Shown here in pieces: positions 17,626 through 26,688 of a stretch of DNA of 64,000 nucleotides (the stretch's first letter is position 1; each line of letters starts with the position of its first letter). The notes beneath the pieces were generated by a model that saw only the letters and a list, made by a program, of their open reading frames with translations, made no database searches and was not told where the DNA came from. The position numbers and the translations under genes are program-made. Origin of the DNA: Aquibium oceanicum (GTDB lineage Bacteria > Pseudomonadota > Alphaproteobacteria > Rhizobiales > Rhizobiaceae); assembly GCF_001889605.1 (NCBI RefSeq), contig NZ_CP018171.1, positions 3,928,501 through 3,992,500 of the forward strand, written 5' to 3'.

Positions 17626-17874
17626 CTACGGCTCGTTGCCGGTTGTGGCCTGGATCGGATCGGACGGGATGGTCGGCCCCCGATGCGGACGACGGTTGTT
17701 CCTGAGGAGCAATTTCAGATCCACGTCCGTCCCAAATTTGAGAGCCAGCCGCCGGTAGAATCGCACGGCAGGTTCGGACGCCGCCTCGGGCGTCGTGCAG
17801 GGATTCCTCTCCTTTGCTTCGATAGGCGCAGAAGCGTCGTGGTCTTCTCGATCGGAAGGTGTGCGTCTCTTCAT
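17626..17874 (-). CDS. Hypothetical small protein
   Basis: An 82-residue frame starts MKRRTPSDREDHDASAPIEA and ends LLLRNNRRPHRGPTIPSDPI followed by a short tail. A GGAAAAGGA ribosome-like site precedes the ATG at 17874. Third-position GC is lower than in the surrounding genes, so coding is uncertain. The protein is polar and basic with a short helical part (AVRFYRRLALKFG). I recognise no family. It lies convergent to gshA and divergent from the DUF937 gene. Confidence 0.35.
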   Translation of the reverse strand: MKRRTPSDREDHDASAPIEAKERNPCTTPEAASEPAVRFYRRLALKFGTDVDLKLLLRNNRRPHRGPTIPSDPIQATTGNEP

Positions 17875-17992
17875 GTGGTCCTTTTCCGGGCACCGGGTCG
17901 GACGCGCATGCATCCAGGATCGGGAACCGGGTCTCGCAACGCCCTTTGAGCAATGATACCCTTTCGTGATTGCTTCTTCGAGGAGAAATCCC

Positions 17993-18895
17993 ATGCTGCC
18001 GCTCTACGACATGCTCGCCGCGCAGAACGGCCAGGCTTTCGAGGCGCTGGCGCGCCAGTTCGGGCTCTCGCAGCAGCAAGCGCGCGCGGCCGTCGAGGCC
18101 GTCCTGCCGGCCTTCAGCCAGGGGCTGAAGCAGAACGCCTCCGATCCCTATGGCCTTGGGACGTTCATCGCGGCACTTTCCAGCGGTCAGCATGCGAACT
18201 ATTTCGACAATCCGGCCAATGCGTTTTCTCCGGCCGGTCTCGCCGACGGCAACGGCGTTCTCGGCCATCTTTTCGGCTCGAAGGACCTGTCGCGCGCCGT
18301 CGCGCAGCAGGCGGCGTCCTTGACCGGCCTCGGCGAGGGGCTGATCCGGCAGATGTTGCCCGCCATGGCATCCATGATCATGGGCGGGCTTTTCAAGCAG
18401 ATGACAGGTCAGCTCGGTCCCGGGCCGGCCGTGCAGCCCAATTTCGGCTCCGCCAGCTTCGGCGGCAGCAACCCGTTGGCGGACGCGATGGCCCAGATGA
18501 TGCGGCAGGGCGCCGACGCCATGACCGGTCAGCCGCAACGGCGCGCTCCCGAACAGGCGAACCCGATGGACAATCCCTTCGGGCGGATGATGCAGGATAT
18601 GTTTGCCGGCGCTTCCGGCCGGCCGCCGGAGCCCGAGCCGGCGGCAAAGAGCCCCAGCGCTGCCAATCCATTCGGCAAGATGATGGAAGACTGGATGCGC
18701 TTGGCCCAGCCGGGCGGAGCGGCGGAAGAACCCCAGGAAGAACGGCGCGAGAACCCAAGCGGCCGTCCGCGCACGCCCTGGGACGATCTTTTCGGCGACA
18801 TGTTCGAGACCGGCGCCAGGCAGCGCGACGACTACCAGAAGAACATGGAGGCGATCGTCGACCGCTATCTCAGGGACGTGGCCCGCAACCGCTGA
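17993..18895 (+). CDS. DUF937 domain protein
   Basis: This 300-residue protein has an N-terminal DUF937-like helical region (YDMLAAQNGQAFEALARQFG, LSQQQARAAVEAVLPAFSQGL, VAQQAASLTGLGEGLIRQML) followed by a low-complexity tail rich in Gln, Pro, Gly and Met. The ATG at 17993 has AGGAG at 17981-17985. Such proteins are widespread in rhizobia with no known activity. The helical repeats and glutamine-rich tail suggest protein interaction. Nothing in the neighbourhood points to a role. Confidence 0.8.
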   Translation: MLPLYDMLAAQNGQAFEALARQFGLSQQQARAAVEAVLPAFSQGLKQNASDPYGLGTFIAALSSGQHANYFDNPANAFSPAGLADGNGVLGHLFGSKDLSRAVAQQAASLTGLGEGLIRQMLPAMASMIMGGLFKQMTGQLGPGPAVQPNFGSASFGGSNPLADAMAQMMRQGADAMTGQPQRRAPEQANPMDNPFGRMMQDMFAGASGRPPEPEPAAKSPSAANPFGKMMEDWMRLAQPGGAAEEPQEERRENPSGRPRTPWDDLFGDMFETGARQRDDYQKNMEAIVDRYLRDVARNR

Positions 18896-18943
18896 CGGGC
18901 CCGGGGGCTACCGGGAACTCGTCAGTTGGCGCGGTCGCGAAAG

Positions 18944-19198
18944 TCAGTCGCCCATCAAGAGGCGCGCTTCCCGTGCGGCCTCGATGAAGTCCCTGCGGGC
19001 GCGGTGAGGCTGGACGTCGCCCTTCAATGCGGAGAGGCAGGTCGCCATCGCCTTCTGCCGCTTCGGCAGATCATCGCCGGGCCAGTCGCGCAGAAGCGCC
19101 TCGGCCGCTTCCCTCAGACTGCGAACTTCCCGCACCCTGCCGAGCCGCGGCTCGATGACGATCGACGACTTGAAACGCCTGTCCTTCATCATGCGCAT
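18944..19198 (-). CDS. DUF982 domain small protein
   Basis: This 84-residue protein contains VREVRSLREAAEALLRDWPG, AMATCLSALKGDVQPHRARRDFIEAAREA and LL. This is the DUF982 pattern, found in many copies in rhizobial genomes. It is a single compact alpha-beta domain of unknown function. Three ATGs lie within the first four codons, so the start is uncertain by a few residues. It stands just downstream of the last gene of the aromatic operon, on the same strand but 72 bases away. Confidence 0.8.
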   Translation of the reverse strand: MRMMKDRRFKSSIVIEPRLGRVREVRSLREAAEALLRDWPGDDLPKRQKAMATCLSALKGDVQPHRARRDFIEAAREARLLMGD

Positions 19199-19270
19199 CG
19201 CTATAGCCGCGCCAGATAAGCCACGAAATATATTATGTTAATGTCCATCAGCGGATGGTCGCCGCGTCGA

Positions 19271-20167
19271 TTAGCGTCCTGTACCGCCTTTTCGCGCCAA
19301 CACGAAATCGTGCTCCACGTCCCAGAACGAACCCGCGAACTCCAGCTCCCGAGCCCGATCCGCGTCGTCGATCTTGCGGAATTCGGCGAGCAGGCTCTCC
19401 TTCACGCCGAACACCGCATCGGAATTGATGTAGCGGTCGTGCGGATCGAAGATGTGCGTCGTCAGGGTCTCGAACCCTTCGGCCTTGATGATGTAGTGCA
19501 GGTGCGCCGGCCGGTAGGGATGCCGGCCGAGCTGACCGAGCAGCTGACCCACGGGGCCGTCGTCGGGGATCGGATAGAATTTCGGCTTCACGGCGCGGAA
19601 CCAGTAGCTTCCGTCCGGCCCGGTGCGGAAGATGCCGCGCAGGTTGAAATGCGGCTGGATGCCCTTCTGTTGCACGTCGTAGAAGCCTTCCTCATTGGCC
19701 TGCCAGACGTCGATCACCGCGTCGGCGACCGGCTGGCCCTCGGTGTCGAGGATACGGCCCGAGACGACCATGTCCTCGCCCTTCTGGTCCAGGCAGATAT
19801 TGGCGCCCATCGGCAGTTCCGGCGCGCCTTCGACGTGGAAGGGGCCGAGCACCGTGCTCTCCGAGGCGCCCGAAGGTTTGCGGTTGTTGATCGCGTCGAC
19901 CAGCATGGAGACGCCGAGGATGTCCGACAGGAGGATGTATTCCTGGCGCCACTCGTTGCAGATCTGGCCGGTCCTGGTCAGGAAGAGGATTGCCTGAAGC
20001 CATTCCTCCTGCGTCGGTTCGATCTCCTTCACCGCCTCGTGCAGTTTGCGTGTGATCACTTCCATGGCGAACTTCAGCCGTTCGTCCTTCGCCGCAGCAT
20101 TGCGGCCGGTGACGACCTCCACCGAATCCTCCTCGGTGAAAAAACCCTTCTCATGTGCTTCGGTCAT
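19271..20167 (-). CDS. Hydroxyquinol 1,2-dioxygenase-type intradiol enzyme (copy 1)
   Basis: This 298-residue protein has an N-terminal helical dimerisation domain (FLTRTGQICNEWRQEYILLSD) and the intradiol beta fold. Iron ligands are visible as Tyr163 (NEEGFYDVQ), Tyr198 (KFYPIPDDGPVG), His222 and His224 (RPAHLHYI). Spacing is close to that of known hydroxyquinol 1,2-dioxygenases, and the NNRKPSGASESTVLGPFH region fits that subgroup rather than plain catechol dioxygenases. It would open hydroxyquinol to maleylacetate. It is the last gene of the operon, 5 bases after the flavin hydroxylase. Substrate choice between hydroxyquinol and substituted catechols is inferred. Confidence 0.87.
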   Translation of the reverse strand: MTEAHEKGFFTEEDSVEVVTGRNAAAKDERLKFAMEVITRKLHEAVKEIEPTQEEWLQAILFLTRTGQICNEWRQEYILLSDILGVSMLVDAINNRKPSGASESTVLGPFHVEGAPELPMGANICLDQKGEDMVVSGRILDTEGQPVADAVIDVWQANEEGFYDVQQKGIQPHFNLRGIFRTGPDGSYWFRAVKPKFYPIPDDGPVGQLLGQLGRHPYRPAHLHYIIKAEGFETLTTHIFDPHDRYINSDAVFGVKESLLAEFRKIDDADRARELEFAGSFWDVEHDFVLARKGGTGR

Positions 20168-20172
20168 GGCGT

Positions 20173-21927
20173 TCACCTGTCCAGAATTGATGTGAGCACG
20201 CGGCGGAGTTCGTCCACCGGTTTGTCGGGGATCGTTTCGCTCCGCCACGCGACGTGGTGGTCCGGTCGTACGAGCACCGCGCCGGAATCGCGGGTCTCGC
20301 GTGCACGCGCCCAGTCGCCGGCATAGTCCTCCCACTGCTGGCGCGGACCGATCGTCTGGACCGAGATCTCGATACCGAGTTCCTCGCCAACGGCACGCGC
20401 CGCCTCGTTCCAGCCCTTGCCGCCGATGCCGGTCAGGAGCGAGAACCGTCCATGGCCGGCGAGGTCGAGCGTGGAAACCTTTTCGCCATTCGGACCGAAG
20501 ACCCAGACGTGCGGCAGCCGCGCACCGGGCCATGTCGTCGGCTGGTAATGCAGTTCGGCGTCCTTCTCGAATGCCGGCTCGGCCTGTCCGTCGGTCACGA
20601 TTGCCTCCGAACGATAGCGCTGGTTCATCTCGACGCCATGCGCGTCGAACTCGTAGACCTTATAGGCGATTGCCTCGCGGATGGCGGTGCGCTGAGCTTC
20701 GGCGTCGGCCGTGTCGTCGCAGCGCGCATCCATGTTCTGCTGCATCTTCACGGGATCGATCGAATCCAGCAATCCGAGCCCCTTGAAGATCGGCCCGAAC
20801 TCCTCGATCGACTTGTTGGCGCGGGTGACGATCTGCTTGGCGATTGGCGCGCGCTCGACCTGATAGCTGTCGAGCAAACGTGTTCCCGCCTGTCCCCTGA
20901 CGACCATGGCGAGCTTCCAGGCGAGATTGAAGGCGTCCTGGATGGAGGTGTTGGAACCAAGCCCGTTGGAAGGGGGGTGCCGGTGGATCGCGTCGCCCAT
21001 GCAGAACACCCGCCCGTTGGAGAGGGTCGTCGCGTACATGTTGTTGACCGTCCAGGTCGAGACGGAGGTGATCTCGACGTCGAGATCGGGATCGCCGACG
21101 AGATCCCGCGCGACCTTTTTCGCGAAGGCCTCGTCCACCTCCGGCTCGGGGCCGTTGATGTCGTAGCCCCAGACGATGAGCCACTCGTTCCATGGCCGGA
21201 TCATGCGGACCAGACCCATACCGATGCCGCCGACGTTCGATCCCGGCTGCAGAACCCAGTAGAGAACGGAGGGCCGGTGGGCGACGTATTTCGACAGGTC
21301 CGCCTTGAAGAGGATGTTCATCGATCCGCCGACGCCCATCTTGCCTTCGAACTCCAGCCCGGCATACTCGGCCACCTTCGAGTTGCCGCCGTCCGCGCCG
21401 ACGAAATACTTCGAGCGGATGGTGATCTCCTTCCCGGTCAGCCGGTCGAGGCAGGTGGTGGTGACGCCGTCCGCGTCCTGCTCGTGGCGGAGATATTCCG
21501 TCGACATGCGCGCCTGCGTCCCGCGCGAGCAGGCAGTCTTGAAGAGGACGGGCTCCATGTAGGTCTGCGGGCAGTCGTTCATGTGGGTGGGTGAGGAAAG
21601 AAGGTGCTCGGCGCGCGACAGCGGATGCTTGCCCCAGCTACGCATGCGCCCGATCTCCTCGCCCGCCAGCGACGTGCAGAAGACGTTCTCGCCCATCAGG
21701 TCCTGGTCCGTGCCGTAGAGGTAGACCTCGTCCTCGACCGCACGGCCGAGGTCGCGCAGCACCTCCATCGCCCGCTGGTTGGTGATGTGCGCGCGCGGCG
21801 TGTTGGCGAGCCATCGGTAGCGGTTGATGACCATGTTCTCGACCCCGTAGGTCGAGAGCAGCGCGGCGGTGGCCGATCCGGCCGGCCCCGTGCCGATGAT
21901 GAGTACGTCGGTGGTGATGTCAGCCAT
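20173..21927 (-). CDS. FAD-dependent phenol hydroxylase (TfdB-like)
   Basis: This 584-residue flavoprotein monooxygenase has the dinucleotide motif VLIIGTGPAGSATAALLS at residues 8-25, a middle VGADGGNSKVAEYAG, and the FAD motif VFCMGDAIHRHPPSNGLGSN near 300. The C-terminal thioredoxin-like domain of phenol hydroxylases begins near residue 450. Length and motifs fit the group of 2,4-dichlorophenol 6-monooxygenase and related single-component hydroxylases. In this operon it would add a ring hydroxyl to a phenol such as resorcinol or hydroquinone to give hydroxyquinol. The start overlaps livM by 8 bases. The true substrate is unknown; a chlorophenol cannot be excluded. Confidence 0.87.
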   Translation of the reverse strand: MADITTDVLIIGTGPAGSATAALLSTYGVENMVINRYRWLANTPRAHITNQRAMEVLRDLGRAVEDEVYLYGTDQDLMGENVFCTSLAGEEIGRMRSWGKHPLSRAEHLLSSPTHMNDCPQTYMEPVLFKTACSRGTQARMSTEYLRHEQDADGVTTTCLDRLTGKEITIRSKYFVGADGGNSKVAEYAGLEFEGKMGVGGSMNILFKADLSKYVAHRPSVLYWVLQPGSNVGGIGMGLVRMIRPWNEWLIVWGYDINGPEPEVDEAFAKKVARDLVGDPDLDVEITSVSTWTVNNMYATTLSNGRVFCMGDAIHRHPPSNGLGSNTSIQDAFNLAWKLAMVVRGQAGTRLLDSYQVERAPIAKQIVTRANKSIEEFGPIFKGLGLLDSIDPVKMQQNMDARCDDTADAEAQRTAIREAIAYKVYEFDAHGVEMNQRYRSEAIVTDGQAEPAFEKDAELHYQPTTWPGARLPHVWVFGPNGEKVSTLDLAGHGRFSLLTGIGGKGWNEAARAVGEELGIEISVQTIGPRQQWEDYAGDWARARETRDSGAVLVRPDHHVAWRSETIPDKPVDELRRVLTSILDR

Positions 21928-23014
21928 GCGGCCCTCCCCTGGTGCCCGTTTTGTCGAAATTCGGCCCGCCCTTCAGGATGCGGCGGACCGGGAAGAACTG
22001 GATGCCGGTGCGGTCGCTGAAGAGGCCCCACAGCCCCTTCGGCGCGAACAGCATGACGGCGATGCCGATCAGCCCCAGCACAAGCAAATACCAGGAGCCG
22101 AAATCGGCAAGCGTCTTCTGCAGGATGAAGAACACGATGACGCCGACGATCGGGCCTTCCAGCGTGCCGATGCCGCCGATGACGACGATGAAGATGACGT
22201 AGGCGGTCCAATCTATCACCGAGAAGGCGGCGTCCGGCGAGATGCGGGCTTTCTGGACGTAGATCAGCGCGCCGGCGAGGCCCGTGGCGAAGGCCACGGC
22301 CACGTAGACGATCCACTTGATGCGCCGCGCATCGACGCCGACCGAACGCGCCGCTTCCTGGTTGTCGCGGACGGCCGCCAGTCCGAGCCCCTGCCGGGAC
22401 CTGAGCAGCCAGTAGATGAAGCCGGTCGTGGCGCAGACCAGCACCAGCGCCAGCCAGTAGGTCAGGATGTCGGCCGCCTGCGAGGAGCGGACGCCGAAGG
22501 CGTCCGAAATCCACTCGACGGGTGGGAAGTCGCGGATCGCCGTGTTCGGCAGCGAGGTGCCGGTACCTCCGCCGAGCGCGCGCCATTGCGCCAGCACCAG
22601 CCGGACGACCTCCGCTACGACCCAGGTCCCGATGGCGAAATAGGCGCCGTAGAGCCGGAAGACGAAGAAGCCGGTGGCGATCGAAAGAAGCGCCGCGGCG
22701 ATACCGCCGACGAGGATCGCGCTGACCGGGTCCAGCCCCCAAAGGCTGACGCAGGCAAACATCGCATAGGCGCCGAAGCCGACGAAGGCCTGCTGGCCGA
22801 CCGAGACTAGCCCCGCATAGCCTGCGAGCAGGTTCCAGTTCTGCGCGAGCACCAGCATGGTGAGGATGAAGAAGAGGTCCTGCAGCGTCCCGCGCGACAC
22901 GAAGAGCGGCGCGGCAACGGCGACCGCGAGCAGGACGATTGCGACGATCGCGAAGCCTGTCGCCGCGCGCGTTCGGGTCCGGACCGTCCAGGGGGTGATG
23001 GTGCCTGCGCTCAT
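21920..23014 (-). CDS. livM: Branched-chain-type ABC permease LivM
   Basis: This is a membrane permease of 364 residues from the ATG at 23014. About ten hydrophobic helices are visible. LVLAQNWNLLAGYAGLVSVGQQAFVGFGAY is the LivM signature near residue 60, and GLAAVRDNQEAARSVGVDARRIK is the coupling loop facing the ATPases. The frame could start at 23035, but 23014 gives MSAGTITPWTV and avoids a 14-base overlap with livH. It belongs to the five-gene importer of the aromatic operon and probably carries an aromatic acid or phenol rather than an amino acid. Confidence 0.88.
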   Translation of the reverse strand: MSAGTITPWTVRTRTRAATGFAIVAIVLLAVAVAAPLFVSRGTLQDLFFILTMLVLAQNWNLLAGYAGLVSVGQQAFVGFGAYAMFACVSLWGLDPVSAILVGGIAAALLSIATGFFVFRLYGAYFAIGTWVVAEVVRLVLAQWRALGGGTGTSLPNTAIRDFPPVEWISDAFGVRSSQAADILTYWLALVLVCATTGFIYWLLRSRQGLGLAAVRDNQEAARSVGVDARRIKWIVYVAVAFATGLAGALIYVQKARISPDAAFSVIDWTAYVIFIVVIGGIGTLEGPIVGVIVFFILQKTLADFGSWYLLVLGLIGIAVMLFAPKGLWGLFSDRTGIQFFPVRRILKGGPNFDKTGTRGGPHG

Positions 23015-23021
23015 CGCAGCC

Positions 23022-23885
23022 TCAGTCCGTCGCACGCGGGAACAGGCCGCGCGGCCTGGCGAGCAGGACGACGAGGAAGGCGACGTGACCTGCCAGGATC
23101 TGCCATTCCGGGTTGATGGCGGCGCCGAGCGTCTGCGCCACGCCGATGATGATGCCGCCCGCCAGCGTGCCCCAGAAGGAGCCGAGCCCGCCGATGATGA
23201 CCGCCTCGAAGGCGTAGATCAGCCGCGCCGGCCCGATCGTCGGGTCGAAATTGGACCGGGTGCCGAGATAGAGCGCCGCGATCGTCACCACGATCATCGC
23301 GAGCCCCGTCGCCGTCGCGAACAGCCGTTTCGGATCGACGCCCATCAGCCCCGCTGTCACCGCGTCGTCCGACGTGGCGCGGAAGGCGCGGCCGAGTTCG
23401 GTGCGGTAGAAGAGGAGATTGAGGCCGAGGATCACCGCGACGGCAGAGACGAAGGTCAGGAGCGGCATCACGCCGACGGCGATCGGTCCGAGGCTGATCG
23501 AGGCGGTTTCCAGCGCACCGGCCGGGATGCGCCGGCTGTCGGCCGAAAAACTCTCCAGAAGCGCGTTCTGGATGACGATCGACAGTCCGAAGGTGACAAG
23601 CAGGGGCGGCAGGATGTCGTCGCCGAGCGTACGGTTGAGCACGTGGTACTGCAGGAGCCATCCGAGCCCGAACATCACCGGCAGCGCCACCAGAGCTGCG
23701 AGGAAGGGATTGAGACCGAGGGCCGTCACCAGGACGAGAATGAGGAAGGCCCCGAGTACGATCAGGTCGCCGTGGGCGAGGTTGACCAGCCGCATGACGC
23801 CGAAGACGAGGCTCAGCCCCGCGGCGAAGAGGGCATAGAGCCCGCCCAGCAGAATTCCCTGCACGATCGTGTCGACCCAGATCAT
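23022..23885 (-). CDS. livH: Branched-chain-type ABC permease LivH
   Basis: This 287-residue permease begins MIWVDTIVQGILLGGLYALF and carries the LivH signature FGVMRLVNLAHGDLIVLGAF near residue 30 and the coupling loop RAFRATSDDAVTAGLMGVDPKR. It has about eight hydrophobic helices. The ATG at 23885 overlaps the livF stop by 4 bases. The frame is open much further upstream, but that stretch lies over livF and has no membrane character. It pairs with LivM as the inner-membrane channel of the importer. Confidence 0.9.
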   Translation of the reverse strand: MIWVDTIVQGILLGGLYALFAAGLSLVFGVMRLVNLAHGDLIVLGAFLILVLVTALGLNPFLAALVALPVMFGLGWLLQYHVLNRTLGDDILPPLLVTFGLSIVIQNALLESFSADSRRIPAGALETASISLGPIAVGVMPLLTFVSAVAVILGLNLLFYRTELGRAFRATSDDAVTAGLMGVDPKRLFATATGLAMIVVTIAALYLGTRSNFDPTIGPARLIYAFEAVIIGGLGSFWGTLAGGIIIGVAQTLGAAINPEWQILAGHVAFLVVLLARPRGLFPRATD

Positions 23886-24589
23886 GCGGCTGCCCCGAAA
23901 TAGGCGGCGTGGATGCGCTGTCGGTCGAGCTCGGCCGGGCGCCCGCTGAGCGTCACGCGCCCCTCCATCATGCAGTAGACGCGGTCGGCCACCTTCATGG
24001 CCTGGCTGATGTCCTGCTCGACGATCACGAGCGAGGCGCCCGCGGCCTTGATCTTCGGGAAGGCGGCGTAGATGTCGCGGATGACGACCGGCGCCAGCCC
24101 GAGGCTGATCTCGTCGCACAGGAGCACGCGCGGGTTGGACATCAGCGCCCGTCCGATCGCCACCATCTGCTGCTGCCCGCCCGACAGCGCCGTTCCGGGG
24201 CTGCCGCGGCGCTCCTTGAGGATCGGGAAGAGCTCGTAGACCGTATCGAGAGACCAGGCGCCTGCGGCCTTGCGGCCGTAGCTGCCCATCAGCAGGTTCT
24301 CCTCGACGGACAACGACGGGAAGAGCTTGCGGCCTTCCGGTACCATGGCGATGCCGCGCGCCATGACCTTGGCGGACGCGAGCGCGCCGATCGGCTCGCC
24401 GTCGAACAGGATTTCCCCCGGCGCGTTCGGCAGGACGCCGGCGATGGATCGCATCAGCGTCGTCTTGCCGGCGCCGTTCGCTCCGATGATGGCGACCGTT
24501 TCGCCGGCCTCCAGCACGACGTCGACGCCGAAGAGCGCCTGGAAATCGCCGTAACGGGCCGTCAATCCCCTGGTCACGAGCAGCGGCAT
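23882..24589 (-). CDS. livF: ABC transporter ATPase LivF
   Basis: This 235-residue ATPase has Walker A GANGAGKTTLMRSIAG near residue 37, signature LSGGQQQMVAIGRALMSNP near 135, Walker B RVLLCDEISLGLAP, and switch His replaced by Gln (VIVEQD), as is usual in LivF. The start is the ATG at 24589, sharing one base with the livG stop. It provides one of two ATP sites of the importer in this operon. Confidence 0.92.
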   Translation of the reverse strand: MPLLVTRGLTARYGDFQALFGVDVVLEAGETVAIIGANGAGKTTLMRSIAGVLPNAPGEILFDGEPIGALASAKVMARGIAMVPEGRKLFPSLSVEENLLMGSYGRKAAGAWSLDTVYELFPILKERRGSPGTALSGGQQQMVAIGRALMSNPRVLLCDEISLGLAPVVIRDIYAAFPKIKAAGASLVIVEQDISQAMKVADRVYCMMEGRVTLSGRPAELDRQRIHAAYFGAAA

Positions 24590-25311
24590 CAGACCTCGAT
24601 CCCGAGATAGATTTCGCGCACCTCGCGCGAGGCCATGATCTCGTCGGGCTTGCCGATGCCAATCACCTTGCCGAAATCGAGCACGAGCAGGCGCTCCACC
24701 ACCGAGTTCAGCGCATGCAGAACGTGCTCGATCCAGATGATTGACATGCCGGAGGCGTGGATGTCGCGGATGGTGGCGACGAGTTGCGTGCATTCGCCTT
24801 CCGTAAGTCCGCCGGCGATCTCGTCGAGCAGGAGCACCTTGGGTGCCGTCGCCAGCGCCCGCGCCAGTTCCAGCCGCTTGCGCTCCAGCAGTGACAGCCG
24901 CCCGGCCGGAACGTTGGCGCGCGCGATCAGCCCCGTCTGGACGAGGATGTCGGCGCAGGCGTCGGCCACGTCCGCCTCGCGCTTACGCGAACCGAAGGAG
25001 CCGGCGACCAGCAGGTTCTCGAAGGCGGTGAGCTTTTCGAAAGGCTGTGGAATCTGGAACGTCCTGCCGACGCCCATGAGGCAGCGCTGCATCGGCGCCG
25101 CGTGGGTCACGTCGGTGCCGGCGAAGACGATGCGGCCGCCGTCCACCTTGAGATTGCCCGTGATTAGGTTGAACAGCGTGGACTTGCCGGCGCCGTTCGG
25201 TCCGATGATGCCGAGCGCCTCGCCCGAACCGAGCGCGAACGACACCTCGTCGGCGACCGTGAGGGCGCCGAACCTCTTCGTCAGGCCGATGATTTCGAGC
25301 ACGGGCTGCAC
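24589..25311 (-). CDS. livG: ABC transporter ATPase LivG
   Basis: This 240-residue ATPase has Walker A GPNGAGKSTLFNLITG near residue 38, signature region LSLLERKRLELARALATAPKV and Walker B LLLDEIAGGLTEGE. The signature reads LSLLE instead of the common LSxGE/Q, a variation seen in some LivG-type subunits. The GVGRTFQIPQPFEKLTAFENLL segment is typical of LivG. It follows the binding-protein gene after a strong hairpin, so it may be expressed at a lower level. Confidence 0.9.
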   Translation of the reverse strand: MQPVLEIIGLTKRFGALTVADEVSFALGSGEALGIIGPNGAGKSTLFNLITGNLKVDGGRIVFAGTDVTHAAPMQRCLMGVGRTFQIPQPFEKLTAFENLLVAGSFGSRKREADVADACADILVQTGLIARANVPAGRLSLLERKRLELARALATAPKVLLLDEIAGGLTEGECTQLVATIRDIHASGMSIIWIEHVLHALNSVVERLLVLDFGKVIGIGKPDEIMASREVREIYLGIEV

Positions 25312-25341
25312 GCCAGCGGAACTCCAGGTTTAGGGTGTGGT

Positions 25342-25365
25342 GGGCGGGCGGTTTCCCGCCCGCCC
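25342..25365 (-). terminator. Stem-loop after the binding-protein gene
   Basis: GGGCGGGCGG (25342-25351) and CCGCCCGCCC (25356-25365) form a perfect 10-base GC stem with a 4-base loop. It lies in the 65 bases between the binding protein and livG. No T-run follows in the direction of transcription, so it is more likely a partial attenuator or an mRNA-stabilising 3' hairpin that raises binding-protein expression above that of the permease genes. Confidence 0.65.
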
Positions 25366-25376
25366 GATTATTGAGA

Positions 25377-26657
25377 TCAGACGATCGGTTCCATCTGGCC
25401 GCCGGTGGGGATGTTCGGTGCCGTCTTGTTGTCGACGACGACCAGATCGTAGCTGCCACCATCCTTAAGCCGCCACTGGCCGCCGACCAGCGGCGTCTTG
25501 GCGACGTTCTTTTGGGCGAAGGGCGGCAGGTTGGCGCCGTCCCACGTCACCGGTCCAACGAGCGTGTCGAGCTTGGTGGCGGCGATCGCGGCCACGACCG
25601 CGTCGGGATCCGTCGTGTCGCCCGCCCGCTTGGCGACGTCGACGGCGACCTCGAACAGCGCGTGGATGAAGCCGATCGGCTGCGTCCACGGACGGCCGGT
25701 CGCGGCGGTGAAGCCTTCGGCCACCTGTGCGGAAGTCTCGCCCGTGAGCGAGGACTTGAACGGATGGCTCGGCGACCACCACACCTCGGACGACAGGTTG
25801 TGGCCCGAATCGCCCAGCGCCTCGACCGCCTGCGGGAACAGGATCGCCTTGCCGATCGAGGCGACCTTCGGCGTGAAGCCCTGCTGCTTCGCCTGGTTCC
25901 AAAAGGTGGTGAAGTCCGGCGGGATCACGACGCCCGTGATGATCTCGGCGTTGGCCTGCTTGAACGCGTTGATCTGGGCGGAAAAGTCATCGGTGAGGTT
26001 CTGATAGCGGCCCGGATCGGTGAGCGTGTAGCCCTTTTCCGCGAGCACCGGCGGGAAGCCGACGTTCGGATCGCCCCAGGCGTTGCCGTCGCCGTCGTTG
26101 GGGAAGAGCGCGCCGACCTGCTTGTTGGTCTCGACCTGCGCCCACATGTTGGTGAACACGGCGATGACGTCCTCCAGCCCCCAGAAGAAGTGGAAGGAGC
26201 TGTTGAAGGGCTGCCAGCTCGACGGGTCGCCGGGGTTAGCCTGCTGGCCGATGAACCAGGGCTGCCAGGGCGCCATGGTGGAGATGCAGGGGACTTCCTC
26301 GGCTTCGCAGGTCGTGGTCACCGGATTGGTGGTCTCCGGCGTCGAGGCCACGAGCATGATGTGGATCTCGTCGCTGACGATCAGTTCCTTGGCCACTTCG
26401 GCGGCGCGGTTCGGATTGGACTGGCTGTCCTTGACGATGACCTCGAAGTTCAGTCCGGCGGCCTTGGTGGCCTTCATGAAGTTCTCGATGACGAAATTGT
26501 CCGCCTCGGCGAAGGCGGCGAGCGGCCCGGTCTGCGGGCTGACATAGCCGAGCTTGACCGGCCCGCTCTGCGCGAGCGCCGGCATCGCGAGGCCGGAGGT
26601 GCCGGCGAGCACGCCGGTGGCGGCGGCATTTTTGAGCAGTGTCCTTCTGGTGATCAT
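25377..26657 (-). CDS. Periplasmic substrate-binding protein, branched-chain/aromatic type
   Basis: This 426-residue protein has a signal with a twin Arg (MITRRTLLKNAAATGVLAG) and then the Peripla_BP_6 fold, starting VKLGYVSPQTGPLAAFAEAD. Other segments are TPETTNPVTTTCEAEEVPCIST and a GWGLEDV-like central hinge (FHFFWGLEDVIAVF). It would deliver the substrate to LivHMGF. The RR motif suggests Tat export, although the following hydrophobic part would also suit Sec. Relatives in catabolic operons bind aromatic acids or other non-amino-acid compounds. The ligand cannot be read. Confidence 0.87.
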   Translation of the reverse strand: MITRRTLLKNAAATGVLAGTSGLAMPALAQSGPVKLGYVSPQTGPLAAFAEADNFVIENFMKATKAAGLNFEVIVKDSQSNPNRAAEVAKELIVSDEIHIMLVASTPETTNPVTTTCEAEEVPCISTMAPWQPWFIGQQANPGDPSSWQPFNSSFHFFWGLEDVIAVFTNMWAQVETNKQVGALFPNDGDGNAWGDPNVGFPPVLAEKGYTLTDPGRYQNLTDDFSAQINAFKQANAEIITGVVIPPDFTTFWNQAKQQGFTPKVASIGKAILFPQAVEALGDSGHNLSSEVWWSPSHPFKSSLTGETSAQVAEGFTAATGRPWTQPIGFIHALFEVAVDVAKRAGDTTDPDAVVAAIAATKLDTLVGPVTWDGANLPPFAQKNVAKTPLVGGQWRLKDGGSYDLVVVDNKTAPNIPTGGQMEPIV

Positions 26658-26688
26658 GTCCTGTCCTCCCTGTTGATGTGACTGCGCT

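Noticed and set aside
19271-20167. Catechol 1,2-dioxygenase as the product name
   Set aside because: Ligand spacing and the company of maleylacetate reductase fit hydroxyquinol-type enzymes better; no muconate-pathway genes are present.
25342-25365. Treating the GC hairpin as a full terminator of the aromatic operon
   Set aside because: No T-run follows in the transcribed direction, and livG begins 31 bases further on in the same orientation.
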